This document shows positions 1 through 6,089 of a stretch of DNA of 6,236 nt, piece after piece. Source of the stretch: Vitreoscilla sp. (GTDB lineage Bacteria > Pseudomonadota > Gammaproteobacteria > Burkholderiales > Burkholderiaceae); the NCBI GenBank assembly GCA_014378125.1, contig JACMOG010000130.1, positions 1-6,236 on the forward strand, in the 5' to 3' direction. The notes beneath the pieces were generated by a model. It searched no databases. It was not told the origin of the DNA and saw only the letters and a program-made list of their open reading frames with translations. Numbering within the stretch: position 1 is the stretch's first letter; each line of letters begins with the position of its first letter. Position numbers and translations under genes: made by a program.

Positions 1-771
1 CCCACGCGGCTCACGCCCGCGGGCGAGACGTTCCACGGCCAGGCGCTGGAGGTGCTGGGCAGCCTGCAGGCCACGCGCAACATGATGCGCGGGCTGCAGG
101 CCGGCGGCGCCGACATGATCGAGTTCGCCGTGCCGCACACGCTCGCGTTCACGTTCTTCCCCACCTGGCTGATGGACCTGCGCAAGCGCTTCGGCGAGAT
201 GAAGAGCCGCCTCATCGCGCTCAACGTGCACGACGCGGTGATGCGCCTCACGGAAGGCAGCTGCGACCTGCTGGTGGCCTACCACCACGCGTCGCAGCCA
301 CTGCAGCTGAGCCCCGACCGCTACGAGATGCTGAGCCTGGGCCAGGAGACGCTGGCGCCGTACGCCAAGGGCGGCGCCGACGGCCAGCCGCTGTTCCGCC
401 TGGCCACCACCGGCAACGCGCGCATCCCGTTCCTGGGCTACGCGTCGGGCGCCTACATGGCGCGCCTGGTGGACCAGATCCTGAAGTCGACGCCGGCGCT
501 GCCCAACCTGGACACCGTCTACGAGACCGACATGGCCGAGGGACTCAAGGCGATGGCGCTGGAAGGCCACGGCATCGCATTCCTGCCCTCCAGCTCGGTC
601 AAGAAGGAGCTGCGCACGCGCAAGCTGGTGTCGGCCGCGCCGCTGAACGACGACGCCGGCCACGCGTACGACGTGACCATGGAGGTGCGCATCTACCGCG
701 AGCGCCCCGAGCTGGCGCGCCATTCCAAGCCCGGCGCCCAGGCGCTGTGGGAGTTCCTGAAGAAGGCTTGA
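1..771 (+). CDS. LysR-type transcriptional regulator, HypT/QseD-like (5' truncated)
   Basis: The reading frame is open from base 1 and ends at TGA 769-771, giving 256 visible residues. The first residues (RLTPAGE) are the conserved end of the LysR winged-helix domain, so about 60 N-terminal residues with the recognition helix lie outside the window. GTG at 52 is not a credible start because the frame continues upstream in-family. The rest is a LysR effector-binding domain. Stretches such as LGYASGAYMARL, DMAEGLKAMALEGHGIAFLP and LRTRKLV match my memory of E. coli HypT (YjiE/QseD), a hypochlorite-responsive regulator, better than general LysR proteins. Known for the family: tetrameric or higher DNA-binding regulators, often controlling neighbouring genes. 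Inferred: it might control the downstream amino-acid transport genes, which run in the same direction. The effector is unknown. Subfamily assignment is fairly sure, target assignment is not. Confidence 0.9.
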   Translation, partial: PTRLTPAGETFHGQALEVLGSLQATRNMMRGLQAGGADMIEFAVPHTLAFTFFPTWLMDLRKRFGEMKSRLIALNVHDAVMRLTEGSCDLLVAYHHASQPLQLSPDRYEMLSLGQETLAPYAKGGADGQPLFRLATTGNARIPFLGYASGAYMARLVDQILKSTPALPNLDTVYETDMAEGLKAMALEGHGIAFLPSSSVKKELRTRKLVSAAPLNDDAGHAYDVTMEVRIYRERPELARHSKPGAQALWEFLKKA

Positions 772-798
772 AAAGCCCGCGACGGCGTCGGCGGAGTA

Positions 799-826
799 CT
801 TGCGGCGCAATCTCGCCGGCCGCAGG
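799..826 (+). terminator. possible weak terminator hairpin after the LysR gene
   Basis: CTTGCGGC at 799-806 can pair with GCCGCAGG at 819-826 (8 pairs including one G-T) around a 12-base loop, 28 bases after the LysR stop codon. No clear T-run follows (CAGTCTTG), so it would be an imperfect intrinsic terminator at best. A shorter perfect 5-bp hairpin, GGCTT-GAA-AAGCC at 765-777, overlaps the stop codon itself. Confidence 0.3.
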
Positions 827-851
827 CAGTCTTGCCAAACTCATCACGAAA

Positions 852-896
852 ATTGGGTAGTAACCCTTATTGGTTCATGCCAATGATGCATGATGC
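852..896. promoter_or_regulatory. cluster of small dyads and a 7-bp tandem repeat, candidate operator
   Basis: This AT-richer island inside the 772-949 gap holds, in order, a 4-bp dyad GGGT-AGTA-ACCC (855-866), a 5-bp dyad ATTGG-TTCATG-CCAAT (869-884), and ATGATGC repeated directly head to tail (883-896). ATTGG also occurs at 852-856 and 911-915. The 869-884 dyad fits the loose LysR T-N11-A rule. It lies upstream of the likely promoter of the first binding-protein gene, where an activator would bind. Short dyads arise by chance, so this is a candidate only. Confidence 0.3.
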
Positions 897-911
897 GGCC
901 TCCAAAAGGCA

Positions 912-941
912 TTGGCGCCGCTCCGAGGCGCCGCATACAGT
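912..941 (+). promoter_or_regulatory. candidate sigma-70-type promoter of the upstream binding protein
   Basis: TTGGCG (912-917) is a 4/6 match to the -35 consensus and TACAGT (936-941) a 4/6 match to the -10 consensus, with an 18-base spacer. Transcription would begin at about 948-950, at or next to the ATG at 950, which has no Shine-Dalgarno sequence in front of it. This supports 950 rather than 890 as the start and suggests a leaderless or nearly leaderless mRNA. It is inferred from sequence only. Confidence 0.4.
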
Positions 942-949
942 CCGCGACC

Positions 950-1960
950 ATGCAACTTTCCCTGCACTCCCGCGCCCCCTGCGCGACCCCGGAGGCGCGT
1001 GCCCACAAGGCGCCGTTCGCCCGGTGTGCCTCGTTGATCCCGGCGCTTGCCGCCGCCCTGTGCCTGGCCTTGCCGGCGCACGCCAAGCCCAAGACCGACC
1101 CGGCCGCCGCGCAGGGCGTCGAGGCTGACGCGGGGCCGCACCCAGTGCTCGATCGCATCCGCAGCACGGGCCGCATCGTGCTGGCCCATCGCGAGTCGTC
1201 GGTGCCGTTCTCGTACTACGACGCCAACAAGAAGCCGGTCGGCTATGCGCTCGACCTGTGCAAGGACGTGGCCGAAGCGGTGCGCAAGCACCTGGGACTG
1301 AAGTCGCTCGAGATCGTGTACCTGCCCGTCACCGCGGCCACGCGCATCGACGCCATCACCAGCGGCAAGGCCGACCTGGAGTGCGGCGCCACCACCAACA
1401 ACGCCGAGCGCCGCCAGAAGGTGGCGTTCACCGTTCCGCACTACGTCACCGGCACCCGCTTCGCGGTGCGCGCCGACAGCCCGATCGCCGAGCTGCCACA
1501 GTTCGAGAAGCACGTGCTCATGACGACCGCGGGCTCCACCCCGTTCAAGACCATCTCGATGGCCAACGACGACCGCCTGCTGGGCATCAAGGTGCAGGCC
1601 GTTCCGGACAACGCCAAGGCGATGGAGTTGCTGGCCAACGGCGGCGCCGACGGCTTCGCGATGGACGACGTGCAGTTGTACGGGCTGATCGCCGAAACCC
1701 CCGATCCGCACAAGTTCAAGGTGGTGGGCAAGTTCGTCACGGTCGAACCGCTGGCCATCATGCTCAGCAAGGATGATGCCGCCTTCAAGAAGGTGGTGGA
1801 CGACGAGATGCGCCACGTCATCCGATCGGGCGAGGCCGACAAGATCTACGACCACTGGTTCATGGCCCCGATCCCGCCCAGGGGCGTCACGCTGAACCTG
1901 CCCATGAGCTACCTGCTGCGCGACTCGTGGAAATATCCGTCCGACATCGTCGGCAACTAG
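950..1960 (+). CDS. GltI-like periplasmic amino-acid-binding protein, divergent paralogue
   Basis: A 336-residue solute-binding protein of family 3 (SBP_bac_3), the extracytoplasmic receptor of a polar amino-acid ABC importer. Residues 1-45 look like a signal peptide with a long basic n-region, a hydrophobic core at about 28-42 and likely cleavage after AHA (43-45). HRESSVPFSYYD at 80-91 and CGATTNNAER from 145 place it with E. coli GltI, as does the C-terminal FMAPIPP motif. Compared with GltI as I remember it, ligand-contact positions Ser72, Ser90 and His164 are Ala129, Ala147 and Asn221 here, while Arg24 and Arg75 equivalents (Arg81, Arg132) are kept. Its ligand may therefore not be glutamate. 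No permease or ATPase follows directly, so it probably uses GltJKL encoded downstream. In-frame ATGs at 890 and 893 would add 20 basic residues before the signal peptide and would overlap the likely promoter, so 950 is preferred. A 160-base gap separates it from gltI. Confidence 0.88.
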   Translation: MQLSLHSRAPCATPEARAHKAPFARCASLIPALAAALCLALPAHAKPKTDPAAAQGVEADAGPHPVLDRIRSTGRIVLAHRESSVPFSYYDANKKPVGYALDLCKDVAEAVRKHLGLKSLEIVYLPVTAATRIDAITSGKADLECGATTNNAERRQKVAFTVPHYVTGTRFAVRADSPIAELPQFEKHVLMTTAGSTPFKTISMANDDRLLGIKVQAVPDNAKAMELLANGGADGFAMDDVQLYGLIAETPDPHKFKVVGKFVTVEPLAIMLSKDDAAFKKVVDDEMRHVIRSGEADKIYDHWFMAPIPPRGVTLNLPMSYLLRDSWKYPSDIVGN

Positions 1961-1973
1961 CACCAGAATGGCG

Positions 1974-1989
1974 TGGCCCGGTACGTGCT
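1974..1989 (+). promoter_or_regulatory. candidate sigma-54 promoter upstream of gltI
   Basis: TGGCCCGGTACGTGCT resembles the sigma-54 consensus TGGCACG-N4-TTGCW. The invariant GG (1975-1976) and GC (1987-1988) are separated by exactly 10 bases, and mismatches occur at only two other consensus positions. Initiation would be near 2000, giving a leader of about 120 bases before gltI. From established knowledge, acidic amino-acid uptake genes are under nitrogen/RpoN control in enterobacteria and pseudomonads. The match could be chance in GC-rich DNA. A competing but poor sigma-70 -10 is TAGACT at 2021-2026. Confidence 0.35.
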
Positions 1990-2061
1990 TTCACGAACGG
2001 TGTGGGAGTGACTTGGCGCCTAGACTCGATCAAGGCAGCCGCTAGCCGGCCCCTTTTCCCC

Positions 2062-2080
2062 GCCCGGCCCCATTCCGGGC
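2062..2080 (+). other. leader hairpin between the upstream binding protein and gltI
   Basis: GCCCGG (2062-2067) and CCGGGC (2075-2080) form a perfect 6-bp stem with a 7-base loop. It stands 40 bases before the gltI start and 30 bases before its Shine-Dalgarno. No T-run follows, so it is not a classical terminator. It could lie in the gltI leader or cap the end of the upstream transcript. The pairing is seen directly; the role is not known. Confidence 0.4.
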
Positions 2081-2120
2081 AACCTGCAAACGTCTCCCTC
2101 GAAGAATCTGGAGCTGAAGA

Positions 2121-3029
2121 ATGAAGAAGTCCCTACTGGTTGCCACCTTGCTTGCCACCGCCTTCGTGGCCCAGGCGCAGACCGCCGACACGCTGAAGAA
2201 GATCAAGGACACCGGCTCCGTGGTCATGGGCGTGCGCGGTTCGTCCGGCGCCCTGTCGTACACCCTGGGCGAAGGCAAGTACACCGGCTTCCACGTGGAG
2301 CTGTGCCAGCGCGCGCTGGCCGACATCCAGAAGCAGCTGGGCCTGGCCAAGCTGGACATCAAGTACCAGGAAGTGACCTCGGCCAACCGCATCCCCCTGG
2401 TGCAGAACGGCACCGTGGACATCGGGTGCGGCTCCACCACCAACAACGACACCCGTGCCAAGGACGTCGCCTTCGCCCACACGGCCTACGTCGAGGAAGT
2501 GCGCATCCTCACCAAGGTGAACTCCGGCATCAAGGGCATCGCCGACCTGAACGGCAAGAGCGTGGCCACCACCACCGGCACCACGTCCGTGCAGCTGCTG
2601 CGCAAGCACGAGCGCGCCACCGGCGTCGACTTCAAGGAAGTGTTCGGCAAGGACCACGCCGACAGCTTCCTGCTGCTCGAGTCCGGCCGCGCCGACGCGT
2701 TCGTGATGGACGGCCAGATCGTGGCCGGCCTCGCGTCGAAGGCCAAGACCCCGGCCGATTACCACATCGTCGGCGAAGTCCTGTCGGTCGAGCCCATCGC
2801 CATCATGGTGCGCAAGGACGACCCGGCCTTCCTGGCGGCCGTCAACAAGACGATCGACGGCATGGAGAAGGCGGGCGGGATGGCCAAGCTGTACGACAAG
2901 GGGTTCATGCAGGCCATCCCGCCCACCAACACCAAGGTGGGCCTGCCCGCGTCGGAAGCCACGAAGAACGCTTGGAAGAACCCGAACAACATGGGCACGG
3001 AAGCCCTGGCCGCTTCGGTCAAGAAGTAG
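2121..3029 (+). CDS. gltI: glutamate/aspartate periplasmic binding protein GltI
   Basis: A 302-residue SBP_bac_3 protein, the same length as I recall for E. coli GltI, which binds glutamate and aspartate in the periplasm and delivers them to the GltJK channel. A short signal peptide (basic KK, hydrophobic core 4-16, AQA at 17-19) precedes the mature protein. The ligand-pocket landmarks of the family are all present: Arg39, TSANR (Ser87, Arg90), CGSTTNN (Ser105) and KDHADS (His179), matching Arg24, Ser72, Arg75, Ser90 and His164 of the Shigella/E. coli protein. The ATG at 2121 has a GGAG at 2110-2113 with a 7-base gap, a good ribosome binding site. It heads a gltIJKL set and is followed at once by a strong hairpin, consistent with more binding protein than permease being made. 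Affinity for aspartate versus glutamate cannot be read from sequence. Confidence 0.95.
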   Translation: MKKSLLVATLLATAFVAQAQTADTLKKIKDTGSVVMGVRGSSGALSYTLGEGKYTGFHVELCQRALADIQKQLGLAKLDIKYQEVTSANRIPLVQNGTVDIGCGSTTNNDTRAKDVAFAHTAYVEEVRILTKVNSGIKGIADLNGKSVATTTGTTSVQLLRKHERATGVDFKEVFGKDHADSFLLLESGRADAFVMDGQIVAGLASKAKTPADYHIVGEVLSVEPIAIMVRKDDPAFLAAVNKTIDGMEKAGGMAKLYDKGFMQAIPPTNTKVGLPASEATKNAWKNPNNMGTEALAASVKK

Positions 3030-3037
3030 GCGCGACG

Positions 3038-3065
3038 CCGCCGGCGCGTGCTCGCGCATCGGCGG
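3038..3065 (+). promoter_or_regulatory. strong intercistronic hairpin between gltI and gltJ
   Basis: CCGCCGGCGCG (3038-3048) pairs with CGCGC-AT-CGGCGG (3053-3065): 11 G-C pairs, a TGCT loop and one 2-base bulge, starting 8 bases after the gltI stop. Only a weak pyrimidine stretch (TTTCTC, 3078-3083) follows further on. Such structures after binding-protein genes are known to protect the upstream mRNA or cause partial termination, so that the receptor outnumbers the membrane subunits. That role is inferred here. Confidence 0.6.
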
Positions 3066-3134
3066 TTCGCCGCAACGTTTCTCGCTCGCGCGCGGGCCCG
3101 CAACACGGGCGCCGTGCGCGTCGCCAATGACCGT

Positions 3135-3152
3135 CGGCCGCACGATCGGCCG
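3135..3152 (+). other. second hairpin in the gltI-gltJ gap, before the gltJ ribosome binding site
   Basis: CGGCCG (3135-3140) is repeated as CGGCCG (3147-3152); being self-complementary, the copies form a 6-bp stem with loop CACGAT, extendable by a T-G and a G-C pair. It ends 10 bases before the gltJ Shine-Dalgarno. It could tune gltJ translation or block RNA decay from the 3' side; no direct evidence. The 3030-3173 gap (144 bases) contains no credible gene. Confidence 0.4.
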
Positions 3153-3162
3153 GCACGCCAAG

Positions 3163-3167
3163 AGGAG
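3163..3167 (+). promoter_or_regulatory. ribosome binding site that sets the GTG start of gltJ
   Basis: AGGAG lies 6 bases before GTG 3174. It selects this GTG rather than in-frame upstream starts such as GTG 3048, which would add an Arg-rich stretch unlike the family and would begin inside the intercistronic hairpin. Confidence 0.8.
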
Positions 3168-3173
3168 AAGAGG

Positions 3174-3926
3174 GTGAGCGACTGGATCCCGGCCATCAAG
3201 GCCAGTACGGAGGTGATGTGCAAGAGCACCACCGACGAGACGATCTACTCGACCTGCTGGGCGGTGAAGGGCGATCTCACCTACTTCCAGTGGCTGATTC
3301 ATGCCTGGGGCTGGACGCTGCTGGTCTCGATCGTCGCGCTGGCCATCGCGCTCGTCATCGGGCTGGTCATCGGCGTGATGCGCACGCTGCCCAGCAAGGC
3401 CGCGGCGGGTTTCGGCGAGGCGTGGACCGAGTTCTTCCGCAATATCCCGATCCTGCTGCAGTTGCTGATCTGGTACCACGTGGTGCCCGAGCTCATTCCC
3501 GCGCTCAAGAGCGTGCCCGAGGTGGTGCTCGCGTGCATCGGACTGGGGCTGTTCACGTCGGCGCGCATCGGCCAGCAGGTGAAGGCCGGCATCAACACGC
3601 TTCCCCAGGGCCAGCGCTACGCCGGCCTCGCGATGGGCCTCTCGCTGGCGCAGACCTACCGGTTCGTGCTGCTGCCGGTGGCGTTGCGCGTGGTGCTGCC
3701 CACGCTCACGTCGGAGTCCATGAACATCATCAAGAACTCGTCGGTGGCCTACGCCATCGGCATCACCGAGATGATCTACTTCGCCACGCAGGCGGGCGAG
3801 GAGACGTCCATGCACATCACGATGTACTTCTGGGTCACCGTGCTGTATTTCATCTCCGCGTTCACGATCAACCGCCTCGCCGCAATGGTGGAGAAGCGCT
3901 CGCGCTTGCCGGGGGGCGCGCACTGA
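3174..3926 (+). CDS. gltJ: glutamate/aspartate ABC transporter permease GltJ
   Basis: A 250-residue inner-membrane permease of the polar amino-acid family (HisM/GltJ type), close to the 246 residues I recall for E. coli GltJ. Hydrophobic segments lie at about 45-69, 91-105, 117-129, 163-176 and 216-235. FRNIPILLQLLIWY (88-101) and the cytoplasmic coupling loop AGLAMGLSLAQTYRFVLLP (150-168), equivalent to the EAA loop that docks on the ATPase, are typical of the family, as is TSESMNIIKNS (179-189). The N-terminus before the first membrane segment is somewhat longer than in E. coli and carries two cysteines (16 and 28). The start is GTG, chosen for its ribosome binding site and family length. 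The stop TGA shares its last base with the ATG of gltK, so the two permeases are probably translationally coupled, as expected for a heterodimeric channel. Confidence 0.94.
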   Translation: MSDWIPAIKASTEVMCKSTTDETIYSTCWAVKGDLTYFQWLIHAWGWTLLVSIVALAIALVIGLVIGVMRTLPSKAAAGFGEAWTEFFRNIPILLQLLIWYHVVPELIPALKSVPEVVLACIGLGLFTSARIGQQVKAGINTLPQGQRYAGLAMGLSLAQTYRFVLLPVALRVVLPTLTSESMNIIKNSSVAYAIGITEMIYFATQAGEETSMHITMYFWVTVLYFISAFTINRLAAMVEKRSRLPGGAH

Positions 3927-4621
3927 TGGCACTCACTCTCGACTACACCTTCCTGACGGCCGACGTCGTCCGGAACAACATCGTCCCCGGGCTGATCTAC
4001 TCGTTCGAGCTGACGCTGGTGGCCATGGTCATCGGCATCGTCATCGGCACCCTCGTCGCGCTGATGCGGCTGTCGTCCATCAAGGCGTTCCAGCGGTTCG
4101 CGGTCGTCTACGTCGACGCGTTGCGATCGATACCGCTGCTGATGGTGATCCTGTGGTTCTACCTGCTGATCCCGCCGGGGTTCTATTCGGCCATCGCCGG
4201 GCAGTTCGGGCTCGATCACCGCGCCGAGTTCTCCGCCGTCATCACGTTCTCGATCTTCGAGGCCGCGTACTACTCGGAGATCATGCGCGCCGGCATCCAG
4301 TCGGTGTCGCGCGGCCAGGTCAACGCCGGCTACGCGGTGGGCATGACCTATGCGCAGTGCATGAAACTCATCGTGCTGCCGCAGGCGTTCCGCAACATGC
4401 TGCCGGTGCTGCTCACGCAGACCATCGTGCTGTTCCAGGACACCTCGCTGGTCTACGCCATCGGCGCCTACGATTTCCTGAAGGGCTTCATCACCGTCGG
4501 CCAGGTCTTCAACCGGCCCGCGGAGATCCTGCTGCCCGCCGCCGCCTCCTACTTCATCCTGTGCTTCGGCCTGTCGATGCTCGTGCGTCGACTGCAAGCC
4601 AAGATCCAGATCATCCGCTGA
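3926..4621 (+). CDS. gltK: glutamate/aspartate ABC transporter permease GltK
   Basis: A 231-residue inner-membrane permease, partner of GltJ in the channel of the acidic amino-acid importer (E. coli GltK is about 224 residues). It matches E. coli GltK closely as I remember it: [14 protein letters not shown] (67-80), [21 protein letters not shown] (starting at 111), the EAA-type loop [19 protein letters not shown] (135-153) and [11 protein letters not shown] (169-179). Membrane segments are evident at about 23-47, 68-83, 101-115, 155-170 and 203-221. The ATG overlaps the gltJ stop by one base; a G-run at 3911-3916 may aid ribosome binding, but coupling to gltJ is likely the main driver. gltL begins 10 bases after its stop. 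No defects are seen. Confidence 0.95.
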   Translation: MALTLDYTFLTADVVRNNIVPGLIYSFELTLVAMVIGIVIGTLVALMRLSSIKAFQRFAVVYVDALRSIPLLMVILWFYLLIPPGFYSAIAGQFGLDHRAEFSAVITFSIFEAAYYSEIMRAGIQSVSRGQVNAGYAVGMTYAQCMKLIVLPQAFRNMLPVLLTQTIVLFQDTSLVYAIGAYDFLKGFITVGQVFNRPAEILLPAAASYFILCFGLSMLVRRLQAKIQIIR

Positions 4622-4631
4622 GCGAACATCC

Positions 4632-5366
<735 letters not shown>

Positions 5367-5375
5367 GCCCCCACG

Positions 5376-5439
5376 GTCGCTGGCGCTCCCTGCCCCGCAA
5401 GGGGGCGCTTCGCGACGGGCCCGGCGAAGCCGGCTCCCG
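5376..5439. repeat. compound palindromic element in the gltL/acetyltransferase convergent gap (REP-like or bidirectional terminator)
   Basis: A long imperfect hairpin runs 5376-5416. GTCGC (5376-5380) pairs with GCGAC (5412-5416), GCGC (5383-5386) with GCGC (5405-5408), and CCCC (5393-5396) with GGGG (5401-5404), around a GCAA tetraloop; a 6-base bulge (5387-5392) interrupts the left arm. A second hairpin follows at 5416-5439: CCGGC-GAA-GCCGG (5421-5433), with outer CGGG/CCCG pairing. The start of the gap, GCCCCCACGGTCGC, looks to me like intergenic sequence recurring in Comamonadaceae genomes, a recollection I cannot verify here. Position between two converging genes suits a two-way terminator, although good T-runs are missing. 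The rest of the gap to 5497 holds only a short GCGGC/GCCGC dyad (5471-5489) and no gene. Confidence 0.5.
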
Positions 5440-5497
5440 CGCTCCCTTGAATCTCTGTTGCGGGGTTTGAGCGGCAGCGCCGGCGCCGCAAGGCGTT

Positions 5498-6040
5498 TCA
5501 GTCCGCGAGCGTGAGCGCCATGTAACGGATGTGCTTGCGAAACACTTCCGGCATCTCCACCGAATACGTCGCACAGTCGACGAAGCCCATGGCCTCGTAC
5601 AGCGCCTGCGCCGATGTCATGAAGGGCAGGGTGTCGAGCCGCACCGTACGGTAGCCGAACGAGCGGGCGTCGTCGACAAGCCGGCGCGCGATCGTCTCGC
5701 CCATTTTCTTGCCGCGCCCCGCCGGCCGCACGTAGACCCGTTTCAGTTCGGCGATGCCGTGATCGCTGCGCCGCAGCCCGCCCATCGCGACCACGGCACC
5801 GTCGTGCTCGACGAGGTAGAACGTGCCGCGCGGCGGCGGATCGCCGCAGACCTTGTCGATGACCGTGGGTACGTAGTCGGCCACCTCGGCGCCAAGGATC
5901 TGCCGGGCCGTCATGCCCGACATCTTCTCGATCTCGGCGAACACCCACGTCACGTACTCGATGTTGATGTCGAGCAGGACGGCGCGGTCGGCTACAGGGT
6001 CGGCGAGGCGGAAGGTCGGCGCAGCGTGGTTGTCGGGCAT
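5498..6040 (-). CDS. GNAT-family N-acetyltransferase
   Basis: A 180-residue cytoplasmic protein of the GCN5-related acetyltransferase fold, which moves acetyl from acetyl-CoA to an amine; the substrate is not predictable. The core strand and acetyl-CoA loop are [16 protein letters not shown] (99-114), followed by helix [36 protein letters not shown] (starting at 134) is the usual C-terminal motif B region. In the R/Q-x-x-G-x-G/A loop the middle Gly is Lys112, a change seen in some members. The chosen ATG (complement of 6038-6040) begins [15 protein letters not shown], just ahead of the fold. The frame stays open upstream to 6214, but that would add 58 Arg/Cys-rich residues and run through the start of pyrC, so it is rejected. 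There is no Shine-Dalgarno near the ATG; a -10-like CAGAAT lies 7 bases before it. It is divergent from pyrC and convergent with gltL, so it is probably its own transcription unit. Confidence 0.88.
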   Translation of the reverse strand: MPDNHAAPTFRLADPVADRAVLLDINIEYVTWVFAEIEKMSGMTARQILGAEVADYVPTVIDKVCGDPPPRGTFYLVEHDGAVVAMGGLRRSDHGIAELKRVYVRPAGRGKKMGETIARRLVDDARSFGYRTVRLDTLPFMTSAQALYEAMGFVDCATYSVEMPEVFRKHIRYMALTLAD

Positions 6041-6089
6041 GGCGGTGATTCTGCATCTCCGATCGGCCCGGCGATGCGAAAATCCCCGC
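6041..6089. promoter_or_regulatory. 49-base divergent promoter region of the acetyltransferase gene and pyrC
   Basis: On the plus strand, TGC-GAAAAT (6075-6083) is an extended -10 (TGn plus a 4/6 hexamer) ending 6 bases before the pyrC ATG at 6090; the expected start of transcription falls on that A. On the minus strand, CAGAAT (complement of 6053-6048, 4/6) ends 7 bases before the acetyltransferase ATG. Neither gene has a Shine-Dalgarno at proper distance, and no good -35 is visible for either. Both genes may make leaderless or near-leaderless mRNAs. This is inference from spacing. Confidence 0.45.

Noticed and set aside
890..949. A 20-residue N-terminal extension of the upstream binding protein from ATG 890 or 893
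   Set aside because: It has no ribosome binding site, would put a basic stretch before an already long signal peptide, and would overlap the candidate promoter at 912-941.
875..1963. A 362-codon minus-strand open frame opposite the upstream binding protein
   Set aside because: The plus-strand frame encodes a clear SBP_bac_3 protein; the antisense product has no recognisable features.
1927..2124. A 65-codon plus-strand frame across the gap before gltI
   Set aside because: It overlaps the end of the upstream gene and the gltI start, has no ribosome binding site or family resemblance, and covers likely regulatory sequence.
3048..3173. An extended gltJ start at GTG 3048
   Set aside because: It would add 42 mostly Arg/Ala residues not found in the family and begin within the intercistronic hairpin; AGGAG at 3163-3167 points to GTG 3174.
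2133..3932. A 599-codon open frame on the minus strand opposite gltI and gltJ
   Set aside because: The protein is rich in His, Arg, Gly and Asp with no recognisable domain, and it is antisense to two well-identified genes. Long antisense frames are expected in GC-rich DNA.
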